Assembly: GCF_937936315.1 (NCBI RefSeq)
Contig: NZ_CALGWU010000017.1
Location: 1-8,909 of the forward strand
DNA from: an uncultured Capnocytophaga sp.
GTDB taxonomy: Bacteria > Bacteroidota > Bacteroidia > Flavobacteriales > Flavobacteriaceae
Reading direction: 5' to 3'
DNA: 8,909 bases
Below, one piece after another: positions 1-6,853 of the stretch. Numbering within the stretch: position 1 is the first letter of the stretch; every line of letters begins with the position of its first letter. The notes beneath the pieces were generated by a model, which made no database searches, was not told the origin of the DNA, and saw nothing but the letters and a program-made list of their open reading frames with translations. Position numbers and translations under genes: made by a program.

Positions 1-21
1 AACTTTTTTTGAAAGTTTTTT
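1..21 (+). terminator. Possible weak terminator hairpin at the left edge
   Basis: AACTTT (1-6) and AAAGTT (12-17) can pair around a 5-nt loop and are followed by a run of T to position 21. This resembles the end of a rho-independent terminator for a plus-strand gene lying left of the window. The stem is only 6 bp and AT-rich, and it may continue past the edge, so the call is tentative. Confidence 0.25.
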
Positions 22-61
22 ATAATGCGTTGATAATGAGTGAAATATTTTTTGAAGAAAA

Positions 62-91
62 ACTCGGAGAGACTCGGAGAAACTCAGGAGG
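62..91 (+). repeat. Three tandem copies of a 10-nt unit, ACTCGGAGAG-like
   Basis: Units are ACTCGGAGAG (62-71), ACTCGGAGAA (72-81) and the more diverged ACTCAGGAGG (82-91). The first two differ at one base. They form the left end of the G-rich tract. The repeat is short, so slippage is enough to explain it. Confidence 0.6.
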
Positions 92-139
92 GGGTGCGAT
101 CCGCACGGGCGGGGTGAGTTGCAAGGGCAGGGATGAGGT

Positions 140-164
140 GGGAGGGGTGGGGGATTTTTGGGGG
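140..164 (+). other. Putative G-quadruplex motif
   Basis: Four runs of at least three G occur with loops of 1, 1 and 6 nt: GGG (140-142), A, GGGG (144-147), T, GGGGG (149-153), ATTTTT, GGGGG (160-164). This fits the G3+N1-7 quadruplex rule on the plus strand. It lies about 50 bp upstream of the -33 element of the esterase promoter. Folding in vivo and any regulatory role are inference. Confidence 0.6.
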
Positions 165-214
165 AGAAACTTGGAGGTTTTGGAGGGAGGGAATGGTGGG
201 AGCAGTGAGAATAA

Positions 215-244
215 TTGAGTAGTTGATATTTTTTAATATCTTTG
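215..244 (+). promoter_or_regulatory. Bacteroidota-type promoter for the esterase gene
   Basis: TATCTTTG at 237-244 is an exact match to the Bacteroidota -7 consensus TAnnTTTG. Nineteen bases upstream is TTG (215-217), matching the -33 element at the usual spacing. The expected transcription start is about 250, leaving a leader of roughly 40 nt. A perfect dyad GATATT-TTTT-AATATC (225-240) overlaps the spacer and the start of the -7 box. Confidence 0.7.
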
Positions 245-290
245 CACCTATTTATAATTAACAATTTACAATTATTTATATAAATCAATA

Positions 291-1214
291 ATGAAAAGAG
301 TTTTTATATTTTGGTTATTTGCTTGCTCTTTTGCTATAGGGCAGAATTCTATTTGTATAGGTGAACAATTATCGGTTTCTTCTAAAACATTAGGTGAAAC
401 ACGCTCTATAAGTGTGTATTTGCCTGATTCATATTATGATTCTACCTTGAAAGCAACGGATTATCCGGTGGTGTATCTGCTGGATGGGGAGACAAACTTC
501 AACTATTTTAGTACTTTAATGGAAAAACTGGCTCAGGGGGTTCCTAATGTGCCTGAAATGATTGTCATTGGAATTGAAAACACTCAGCGTGAAAGGGATT
601 TTGGGAGCGATGGTGATCGTTTTTGGCAATTTATGGCTGATGAACTTATTCCTTTGGTTAAAAAACAATACAGATGTAGTGATTTTCGCATTTTAGTAGG
701 TCACTCATTAAGTGGATTGGCGGTGGTTTCTGCTCTTAACAAACATACGGAGCTATTTAATGCTTATATTGCACACGACCCGAGTTTATGGTGGGGGAAA
801 AACGATGGAGAGCGGTTGTTCGAAGCGAGTAAAGGAAAGGATTTCAAACATCGGATTTTTTATTTATCGTATTCGGGGAAGAAGGTGCGCAATAATGGTC
901 GCAGTAGGCATCGTGAGGCGATAGAGTCGGTGCAGGCAATGACTACAAAGGGAGCTTTTAAGAATTTGGAGACTTATTTTGCTGAATATCCCAACGAGAA
1001 TCACGGTACGGTGCAGGTGGTAGGGAATATGGATTTGATGCGGAGGCTTTTTGCAGAGATGTTTATCGACCGCAATGATATTGAGAAAAATCCTGCGATT
1101 ATCCAGCAACGGTATGAGGCACTTTCTAAAAGGTTGCATTATAAGTTTGTGCCGAGTGAGAAGTATTTGAGAGCTACTGAGAAATGGCTGGAGAAAGTGA
1201 AACGTGAAAAGTAA
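291..1214 (+). CDS. Secreted alpha/beta-hydrolase, putative esterase (esterase D/Fes family)
   Basis: The 307-aa product starts with a Sec signal peptide (about residues 1-18, ending SFAIGQ), so it is likely periplasmic or secreted. The family pattern is clear: an early strand ISVYLPDSYY (40-49), the block YPVVYLLDGE (58-67), IVIGIENTQRERDF (91-104), and the nucleophile elbow GHSLSG with Ser139 as the predicted catalytic serine. His238 in NENHGT is the likely catalytic histidine. The acid residue is not obvious by eye. These features match the PF00756 putative-esterase family, which includes S-formylglutathione hydrolases and ferric-siderophore esterases (Fes, IroE). The substrate cannot be read from the sequence. 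A 60-residue tail follows the histidine and is charged and helical in character. The ATG has an A-rich context (AATCAATAATG), usual for this phylum, and a good promoter lies upstream. The gene is convergent with the receptor/lipoprotein pair, so any functional link is inference. Confidence 0.85.
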   Translation: MKRVFIFWLFACSFAIGQNSICIGEQLSVSSKTLGETRSISVYLPDSYYDSTLKATDYPVVYLLDGETNFNYFSTLMEKLAQGVPNVPEMIVIGIENTQRERDFGSDGDRFWQFMADELIPLVKKQYRCSDFRILVGHSLSGLAVVSALNKHTELFNAYIAHDPSLWWGKNDGERLFEASKGKDFKHRIFYLSYSGKKVRNNGRSRHREAIESVQAMTTKGAFKNLETYFAEYPNENHGTVQVVGNMDLMRRLFAEMFIDRNDIEKNPAIIQQRYEALSKRLHYKFVPSEKYLRATEKWLEKVKREK

Positions 1215-1251
1215 AAATAGGAAAAAGGCTGTCCGAAAAGTTTTATTTATG

Positions 1252-1272
1252 CGGGCGTTTGCAAAACGCCCG
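1252..1272. repeat. GC-rich hairpin inside the MITE-like element
   Basis: CGGGCGTTT (1252-1260) pairs perfectly with AAACGCCCG (1264-1272) around a 3-nt GCA loop. It is the only GC-rich block in an otherwise AT-rich element. It could act as a terminator stem for the esterase transcript, though no T-run follows it. Confidence 0.65.
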
Positions 1273-1314
1273 TACATAACACACTCTAAAAGTAATTGAT
1301 TTTCAGATCTATAG

Positions 1315-1346
1315 ACTTTGTCAAAGTTTTGGGACTTTGACAAAGT
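1315..1346. repeat. 13-bp perfect inverted repeat inside the MITE-like element
   Basis: ACTTTGTCAAAGT (1315-1327) and ACTTTGACAAAGT (1334-1346) are exact reverse complements with a 6-nt TTTGGG spacer. Each arm is itself nearly palindromic (ACTTTG-w-CAAAGT), so either a long hairpin or two small cruciforms could form. Confidence 0.7.
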
Positions 1347-1396
1347 TTGTGATGCAAAAGCGATTTTGAGACTTTTCGGACAACCTCTTTGTTTTA

Positions 1397-2728
1397 TTAT
1401 TTGAAGTGACCAATGGCGTTGATGAAAGAAGCGCCTTTGACTACTAAGCCTTTAGTAGCAGTATTGGTAGCAGGGTTGATGATATAGATAGCTGGGTCGG
1501 TACCTTGTTCATTTACGGGTAAATATACTTTGCCGTTGTAGACACAAGGTGCTACAGGATTTGAAACAATATTAGAGAATTTAGTTGGTTCGGGGAGACC
1601 TGTTACCCAGTTTACTGTTTTGGCTTCTACATCGACGATGGCGAACTTGTAGACATCCATTGAGCGGAGGGTTGCTTTGGTTGCATCGTTGAAGAACTCG
1701 AGCAAGAATTTATTGCCTGTGATATGCCATACACGGCGGAAGATACCTCCGTTAGAAGCGGCGTCGATATCAAAGAAGTAGGAGCTATCGAAATTGATTT
1801 CTCCGTTTTTGATACGCAAAGCACCTGCTTTTTTGGTTGCATTTTCGGCTTTTGCTGCAATACCTCCTGAGAATACATATACATCGCCGTTTTCAACTTT
1901 ACCCATTTCTAATAGATATTGAGATTTGAAACGCCCTGATGAGTAGCTTAGTTTATCGCTTTTGTAGTAACGTTTTAAGTTTAGGTTTTTGTCGAATGCG
2001 CCTACATAGAGCATATCGGGTTTGTTGATTTTGCCGGTGCTTGATCCTTGTCCTGGTCTTACATCTTTATAGTCGGAGACTATCATACCGGTGAGGAACT
2101 CGCCATTGCCGTTGTCTAAGATACCAGCGAAGGATACAATTTCTTCTGTTTTGGTGGTTGTATCTCCATTTACTTCAGTAAAGAGGTTTTTGGTATGGAT
2201 GGTTTTCTTTGAGACTTCAGTATAGTCGTTAGCATTGCGGAAGACGAAGGTGGCGCCATCTCTACCGCTACCATCGGCGAAAGTTTGTCCGCCCACAGCC
2301 GTAACGAAATAATTATCGAAATAGCCAAAAGTGGTGGCGCGTTCGGCTACTCCGAACTCGGTAAGGGGTTTTACACCTTTATCGGTACGTATATATGAGA
2401 CGCCGATACCTGCTGCGTTGAACTCATACGACAAGCCCATAGCTGTATTTTTATGGAACATCCAGAAGTATCCGTTTGCTTTTTTAAGTTCTTGTACATT
2501 TGAGCCTAAAGGTACTTCTCCGCTTTCTACGTTGTTTGAGAGGAGTACATAACGGGTTCTGTTGTTTTCACCACCTGCATCGATGAAGAAATTACCTTGT
2601 CCTAAGATGGTTTTATCTTCACTTCCAGTGGTATTATCATCGTCTTTTTTACAAGACGTGAGGACTACGAGGCTAAAGAGAGAGCCTACAAGTAGCGTTT
2701 TTTTGAATGTTTGAAAATTGATATACAT
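1397..2728 (-). CDS. DUF4374-family surface lipoprotein
   Basis: The 443-aa product has a lipoprotein signal peptide with lipobox LTSC, giving lipidated Cys26. The cysteine is followed by KKDDDN, which fits the lipoprotein export signal known from Capnocytophaga (K followed by acidic residues, consensus QKDDE), so surface exposure is predicted. The rest is a beta-rich, repetitive body without membrane segments, with strings such as GNGEFLTGMI, ENGDVYVFSGG and YNGKVYLPVN that suggest a propeller-like fold. I recognise it as DUF4374, a family usually found beside a TonB-dependent receptor. The gene begins 45 bp after the receptor stop codon, on the same strand, with no promoter seen between them, so it should be the second gene of that operon. 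The likely role is substrate capture for, or capping of, the receptor. The substrate is unknown; iron chelates are a guess from context. The start ATG has the normal A-rich context. Confidence 0.85.
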   Translation of the reverse strand: MYINFQTFKKTLLVGSLFSLVVLTSCKKDDDNTTGSEDKTILGQGNFFIDAGGENNRTRYVLLSNNVESGEVPLGSNVQELKKANGYFWMFHKNTAMGLSYEFNAAGIGVSYIRTDKGVKPLTEFGVAERATTFGYFDNYFVTAVGGQTFADGSGRDGATFVFRNANDYTEVSKKTIHTKNLFTEVNGDTTTKTEEIVSFAGILDNGNGEFLTGMIVSDYKDVRPGQGSSTGKINKPDMLYVGAFDKNLNLKRYYKSDKLSYSSGRFKSQYLLEMGKVENGDVYVFSGGIAAKAENATKKAGALRIKNGEINFDSSYFFDIDAASNGGIFRRVWHITGNKFLLEFFNDATKATLRSMDVYKFAIVDVEAKTVNWVTGLPEPTKFSNIVSNPVAPCVYNGKVYLPVNEQGTDPAIYIINPATNTATKGLVVKGASFINAIGHFK

Positions 2729-2739
2729 ATATTTATTTT

Positions 2740-2779
2740 TAGGTTTCAGGGGTCAGGAATTAGGTTTTAGGGGTTAGTA
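2740..2779. repeat. Imperfect direct repeat between receptor and lipoprotein genes
   Basis: TAGGTTTCAGGGGTCAGGA (2740-2758) is repeated with three changes as TAGGTTTTAGGGGTTAGTA (2761-2779), period 21. The second copy contains the receptor's stop codon. On the coding strand it reads as CCCCTAAAACCTAA-type sequence, resembling the CCCTAA-rich junk often seen between Bacteroidota genes. A local duplication is the simplest explanation. Confidence 0.5.
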
Positions 2780-4900
2780 GAATCGGTAGGAGAGTTTGGC
2801 ATAGAAGGCACGACCGGCTTTTTGGAGGCTGTAGTTATCGTACAGGAGCTCATCGGTGATGTTTTTGGCTTCTACGGAAAAACTTAACCGTTTGTTAGGG
2901 GTGTGGTAGGTAAGGCTGACATCGTGAGAGAGCTGTTGAGGGACTATGATTTTGGCTCCTTCGCTTTGCCAAGAGAGGTAGAACTGTTCCGTATAGAAGG
3001 CATTGTAAGAGAGTGAAAGTTGGTCGTTTTTAGTTATTATATTAGGTAGGTTATAAGTAGCGTCGGCATTACCAAATAGGTAGGGTATATTGGGTACACG
3101 GTCGTTATAGATGATTGAGGTAGCACCTGTGGAGGTTTTGCGTTCTTTGTTTCGGATATCCATATAGGTGAAATTTCCTCCTATTGAGAAAGTATTTTTA
3201 TAGAAGTACCTAAGGGAAAAATCGGTGCTAAGATTAAGTACTTCGCCGTGGTTTTTACTACTTCCTGCTCCTGCACTACTTATGTTTCTAATGATATAAT
3301 CTTTGACATGCCTATAAGCAAAACCTCCTTCTATTAAGAAAGAATGATTTTTGAAAGTAGGCTGATAGGAAAGGTTTAAATTTAGGTTATTGCTGTGCTC
3401 TGGTTTGAGTTGGTTATCACCTATTTCAAGGTCGCCATCTCCAAAAAGTTCACGATCGGTAGGTAGGCGATAAGTTTTTTCGTATGATATTTTTGCTTGC
3501 AAAGTTTTTAATAGTTGATAGGTAGTAGCCAAACCATACCCTAAAGCTTCAGTATTGTGAGTCAGTTCTTGATAGACTGCATTATATCCATTGCCACTTA
3601 CAATCACAGGTCCTGTTACTTGGGTATTGTAGTATTTCCCAAAAACAAGAGTATTCCATCGTTCAGAAAGTGTAAATTTATACGATAATCCGGTAATATT
3701 TTTTTGATTGATGCGTTTCATAAAGTCAGATTGGAGGGTATAAGGGGTAATAATTTGGCTTTTGGTTACGCGTTGATAATTACTAAAGGTATGGGTGAGC
3801 TGAAAGGAGTGAGCCTCTTTTAGTTGGTAGTCTAAATGAGAGGTTATGTAGCCTGTTCTTCCTTCGAGTAGTGTATTTTGATATTGTGCTTCACCGCGAG
3901 TAGGCTTCTCACGATAATTTCCGTTCCAGCTGTATTGTCGTGCTTGTTCATCTACATTATTAGTGGTGGTTAGGTCGTAGCGTCCTGAGAGGAAGAAGTT
4001 TAATCCTTTAACGATTTCTCTTTTTCCGTATTCCATTGATGAGGAATATGTATAAGAAGTACGATATTTGCCTCCAAATACTATCTGCATTAGGTTGGCA
4101 TTTTGGAGTTGTTTATCCTCTTGACTATAATTGAGGGCAAAAGAAAGTTTATCAGCCCATTTTTCATCGAAGATATTCACGCGACCTATGATAGCCTCGT
4201 TATGATAACGGTCGTGAAAGCGTTTGAACCAACGTTTTTCTTTAGAGTAAGTACCTGTTTGGAGATCGAGATATTCGGTAAATACTTTATAGCTGTTATC
4301 GGAGTAATTTTGGTAAGCACTGAGTTCTACGCTGATGTTATCGGTGAGAAATTGCCCGAGGTTTAAAGTACTTTTATGAGTGTTGAAAGAACCAAAAGTA
4401 TAGGATAGATTGCCGTAGTTGTATCGGCTTTTGCGCGTTACTACATTGATAGCGCCCCCAAGAGCATCAGCACCAAAAGTAACAGGTACCACACCTTTGT
4501 AGATTTCGATACGTTCGATAAGTTCAGCGGGAATATTATTAATGCGAAAAGAGGCATTCGCTTCGTTCATAGGAACCCCATCGATAAAGATACGCACGTG
4601 ACGACCGGTAAAGCCATTAAGATTGATTGCTGTCTCTGCCCCAACTCCACCAGTTTCGCGCATCTTTACCCCCGATACACGAGCAAGCATATCGGCAGCA
4701 TTGCTGTTGAGATTGCGGAGCTGTTGGGCTTCGATAGCAACCACGTTGTAAGCTGCTTTTTGTACTTGCTTAATAGGTGATTGCCCTGTAAGCACAACCT
4801 CACTAAGCTGCGTAACTTCTTCATCTACAGGCTGAGAGAAGATTTGAATTACAAAAAATGATGCTAATAAAAAGGTGATATTTTTAGGTGATAAAAACAT
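2774..4900 (-). CDS. TonB-dependent outer-membrane receptor
   Basis: The 708-aa product begins with a signal peptide (about 1-22, ending QIFSQ). A TonB-box-like stretch follows at about 32-38 (LSEVVLT), then the plug domain (about 45-155) with typical blocks: ADMLARVSGVKMRETGG (70-86), INLNGFTGRHVRIFIDGVPM (92-111), IPAELIERIEIYKGVVPVTFG (123-143) and ADALGGAINVVTR (144-156). The remainder is an aromatic, alternating 22-strand-type barrel with the late motif ISYEKTYRLPTDRELFGDG, ending in YRFY, a suitable outer-membrane assembly signal. There is no N-terminal carboxypeptidase-like domain, so it is a compact receptor of the siderophore/heme/cobalamin/metal class and not a SusC glycan transporter. 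The DUF4374 lipoprotein gene follows in the same operon, and a promoter with a candidate operator precedes it. The ligand is not readable from sequence; ferric chelates are most likely. Confidence 0.9.
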   Translation of the reverse strand: MFLSPKNITFLLASFFVIQIFSQPVDEEVTQLSEVVLTGQSPIKQVQKAAYNVVAIEAQQLRNLNSNAADMLARVSGVKMRETGGVGAETAINLNGFTGRHVRIFIDGVPMNEANASFRINNIPAELIERIEIYKGVVPVTFGADALGGAINVVTRKSRYNYGNLSYTFGSFNTHKSTLNLGQFLTDNISVELSAYQNYSDNSYKVFTEYLDLQTGTYSKEKRWFKRFHDRYHNEAIIGRVNIFDEKWADKLSFALNYSQEDKQLQNANLMQIVFGGKYRTSYTYSSSMEYGKREIVKGLNFFLSGRYDLTTTNNVDEQARQYSWNGNYREKPTRGEAQYQNTLLEGRTGYITSHLDYQLKEAHSFQLTHTFSNYQRVTKSQIITPYTLQSDFMKRINQKNITGLSYKFTLSERWNTLVFGKYYNTQVTGPVIVSGNGYNAVYQELTHNTEALGYGLATTYQLLKTLQAKISYEKTYRLPTDRELFGDGDLEIGDNQLKPEHSNNLNLNLSYQPTFKNHSFLIEGGFAYRHVKDYIIRNISSAGAGSSKNHGEVLNLSTDFSLRYFYKNTFSIGGNFTYMDIRNKERKTSTGATSIIYNDRVPNIPYLFGNADATYNLPNIITKNDQLSLSYNAFYTEQFYLSWQSEGAKIIVPQQLSHDVSLTYHTPNKRLSFSVEAKNITDELLYDNYSLQKAGRAFYAKLSYRFY

Positions 4901-4931
4901 TATTGTATCTCTATTTTTAGAATAACGGGGG

Positions 4932-4939
4932 CAAAGGTA
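4932..4939 (-). promoter_or_regulatory. -7 box of the receptor/lipoprotein operon promoter
   Basis: Read on the minus strand this is TACCTTTG, matching TAnnTTTG, followed by a C-run. It lies 31 bp upstream of the receptor ATG. No TTG is found at the usual -33 distance, so the promoter is probably weak or activator-dependent. Confidence 0.6.
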
Positions 4940-4947
4940 CGAAAATT

Positions 4948-4966
4948 ATTTTGAATAATCCTAAAT
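4948..4966. promoter_or_regulatory. 19-bp imperfect palindrome, candidate operator (Fur-box-like)
   Basis: On the minus strand this reads ATTTAGGATTATTCAAAAT. Seven of the nine symmetric pairs are complementary around the central base. It is AT-rich and 19 bp long, as Fur boxes are, and lies 8 bp upstream of the -7 box, where a bound repressor would block RNA polymerase. A shorter overlapping dyad (ATTATT-TTG-AATAAT, 4945-4959) could instead be a weak mnmG terminator. Fur control is inference from position and gene content. Confidence 0.35.
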
Positions 4967-4976
4967 TAGCAACACT

Positions 4977-6848
4977 TTATCTTCCCATATATATCAACAA
5001 GATACTAATATCGGCGGGAGAGACACCGCTGATACGAGAGGCTTGAGAAAGGGTTGTTGGGCGTATTTTCTTTAGTTTTTCACGTCCTTCGAAAGAGAGA
5101 GAAATGATTTTGTCGTAATCAAAATTATCGGGAATGCGCACGCTCTCTAAACGATTCAATTTATCGGCATTATTGCGTTCTTTTTCTATATAACCTGCAT
5201 ATTTAACTTCTACTTCAGCACAAGTTTTTTCTTCTTCATTAAGATTATTTTCCTTTATATAACTTGCGATGCGGTCTATAGACTCAAAATCGGCGAGGGT
5301 TACATCGGGGCGTGAGAGTACTTTTTGGAGTTTATCACCTTGTTTCATTGGTGATGAATCGTACTTTTCGAGAATAGGATTCACTTCGTCGGGGGTAACG
5401 CTCAATTCCTTTATATAGGTAATGAACTCATTTACTTTGCGATTTTTGGTTTCCCAAGCGCGGTAACGCTCTTCACTTACCGTACCTATTTCATATCCCA
5501 GAGGAGTAAGGCGGCTATCGGCATTATCCTGACGGAGCAAAGTGCGGTATTCGGCACGTGAGGTGAACATACGATAAGGTTCTTCGGTACCTTTGGTGAT
5601 AAGGTCGTCGATGAGTACTCCTATATAAGCCTCGTCGCGTTTTAGTATAAAAGGTTCGCGTTCGCGCACTTTTAGCACAGCGTTGATACCCGCCATCAGT
5701 CCTTGAGCGGCAGCTTCCTCATAACCCGTTGTACCATTGATTTGTCCGGCGAAGTATAAGTTTTCTATGAGTTTTGTTTCGAGTGTATGTTTGAGTTGGG
5801 TAGGCGGGAAATAGTCGTATTCAATTGCATAACCAGGGCGGAGGAATTTCACTTTCTCAAAGCCTGCCACCTGACTAAGGGCAGCATATTGCACTTCTTC
5901 TGGCAAAGAGGTTGAAAAACCATTGACATACATTTCTACAGTATCCCATCCTTCGGGCTCTACGAATATTTGGTGACGCTCTTTATCGGCAAAACGGTTG
6001 ATTTTATCTTCGATAGAAGGACAATAGCGAGGTCCTACGCCGTGTATAATTCCTTGAAACATAGGCGAGCGGTCAAAGCCCGTACGAAGGATATTGTGTA
6101 CGCGCTCGCTGGTGTAGGTCATATAACAATCTTTTTGTACAGCAAGTGGTTTTGTTTCAGAAGAAAAAGAGAATTTTTGAGGATGCTCATCCCCTGGTTG
6201 AGGAATCATCTTGCTGAAATCGAGAGAGCGGGCATCTACACGCGGTGGCGTACCTGTTTTCATACGACCAGCTTCAAAACCGTGTTGCACGAGACACTCG
6301 GTAAGCCCATAGGCAGCGGGTTCGCCTACACGACCGCCACCGAACTGTTTAAGCCCTATGTGCATCACCCCATTGAGGAAAGTACCATTGGTGAGCACCA
6401 CACTTTTGGCTTTGATAGTAACCCCTAAAGAGGTGCGTACCCCCACTACCCTATCCTTTTCGATAAGCAGGTCGTTTACCATACCTTGGAAGAAATCGAG
6501 AGTAGGGAGGCTTTCCAACTGTAAGCGCCACGCTTCCGAAAATCGCATACGATCGGACTGAGCGCGCGGACTCCACATCGCAGGTCCTTTGGACTGGTTG
6601 AGCATCTTAAATTGGATAGCCGTTTTATCGGTAATAATACCCATATAGCCGCCCAGTGCATCGATTTCACGTACTATTTGTCCTTTGGCGATGCCCCCCA
6701 CAGCGGGGTTGCAGCTCATTTGGGCTATATGTTGGAGGTTCATAGTAATAAGGAGGGTTTGTGCGCCCATATTGGCAGCAGCAGCAGCAGCTTCGGCACC
6801 TGCGTGCCCTCCGCCTACTACTATCACATCATATTCTGTTGTAAACAT
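4977..6848 (-). CDS. mnmG: tRNA uridine-5-carboxymethylaminomethyl modification enzyme MnmG (GidA)
   Basis: This 623-aa protein is full length (the E. coli protein is 629 aa). With its partner MnmE it installs the 5-carboxymethylaminomethyl group on wobble uridine 34 of certain tRNAs, using FAD, NADH and a methylene-tetrahydrofolate one-carbon unit, in the cytoplasm. The FAD-binding Rossmann motif is VGGGHAGAEA (11-20). The signature CNPAVGGIAKGQIVREIDALGG (46-67) contains Cys46, and GPRYCPSIEDK (272-282) contains Cys276; these correspond to the two functional cysteines, 47 and 277, of the E. coli enzyme. The second family signature AGQINGTTGYEEAAAQG is at 367-383, and the C-terminal MnmE/tRNA-binding helical domain ends in ASRISGVSPADISILLIYMGR. 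The start ATG is preceded by AAAACAA. It lies 5 bp after the stop of the 159-aa gene, so the two are probably co-transcribed. No mnmE gene is present in the window. Confidence 0.98.
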   Translation of the reverse strand: MFTTEYDVIVVGGGHAGAEAAAAAANMGAQTLLITMNLQHIAQMSCNPAVGGIAKGQIVREIDALGGYMGIITDKTAIQFKMLNQSKGPAMWSPRAQSDRMRFSEAWRLQLESLPTLDFFQGMVNDLLIEKDRVVGVRTSLGVTIKAKSVVLTNGTFLNGVMHIGLKQFGGGRVGEPAAYGLTECLVQHGFEAGRMKTGTPPRVDARSLDFSKMIPQPGDEHPQKFSFSSETKPLAVQKDCYMTYTSERVHNILRTGFDRSPMFQGIIHGVGPRYCPSIEDKINRFADKERHQIFVEPEGWDTVEMYVNGFSTSLPEEVQYAALSQVAGFEKVKFLRPGYAIEYDYFPPTQLKHTLETKLIENLYFAGQINGTTGYEEAAAQGLMAGINAVLKVREREPFILKRDEAYIGVLIDDLITKGTEEPYRMFTSRAEYRTLLRQDNADSRLTPLGYEIGTVSEERYRAWETKNRKVNEFITYIKELSVTPDEVNPILEKYDSSPMKQGDKLQKVLSRPDVTLADFESIDRIASYIKENNLNEEEKTCAEVEVKYAGYIEKERNNADKLNRLESVRIPDNFDYDKIISLSFEGREKLKKIRPTTLSQASRISGVSPADISILLIYMGR

Positions 6849-6853
6849 TTGTT

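Larger units (their letters stand above)
61..210 (+). other. G-rich, purine-skewed intergenic tract
   Basis: By hand count these 150 bases hold about 75 G and only 16 C, so half of the plus strand is G and GC is near 60%, while the surrounding DNA is AT-rich. The tract contains a 10-nt tandem repeat, a small GTGCG/CGCAC hairpin (94-98 with 102-106) and a G-quadruplex motif. An open frame crosses it (9-218), but its Gly/Arg/Glu-rich product simply reflects the base composition. I see no gene in bases 1-290. It could be a dispersed intergenic repeat or the untranslated leader of something to the left. Confidence 0.6.
1222..1390. mobile_element. MITE-like element with 20-bp terminal inverted repeats
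   Basis: The left end (1222-1241, core TGTCCGAAAAGT) and right end (1371-1390, core ACTTTTCGGACA) are inverted repeats matching at 18 of 20 positions. The 169-bp unit has no coding capacity but holds two further perfect hairpins. It fills nearly the whole gap between two convergent genes, starting 7 bp after one stop codon and ending 6 bp before the other. No target-site duplication is obvious. The structure suggests a non-autonomous element moved by a transposase encoded elsewhere, or a dispersed repeat doubling as a bidirectional terminator. Confidence 0.6.

Noticed and set aside
9..218. Open frame for a 69-aa Gly/Arg/Glu-rich peptide
   Set aside because: Its composition follows directly from the G-rich tract and tandem repeat. 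It has no recognisable motif, and no promoter is visible before it.
864..1343. 159-aa minus-strand frame overlapping the esterase gene
   Set aside because: It lies opposite a gene with a clear family match and runs into the inverted-repeat element. The translation looks like antisense shadow, with no coherent domain.
4103..4366. 87-aa plus-strand frame inside the receptor gene
   Set aside because: It is antisense to the well-supported TonB receptor barrel and shows no protein family features.
5970..6428. 152-aa plus-strand frame inside mnmG
   Set aside because: mnmG is certain on the opposite strand, and this frame has no motif or promoter.
6775..6791. GCA triplet repeat in mnmG
   Set aside because: It encodes the alanine-rich helix after the FAD-binding glycine motif, which is usually alanine-rich in MnmG, so no expansion or regulatory role is needed.
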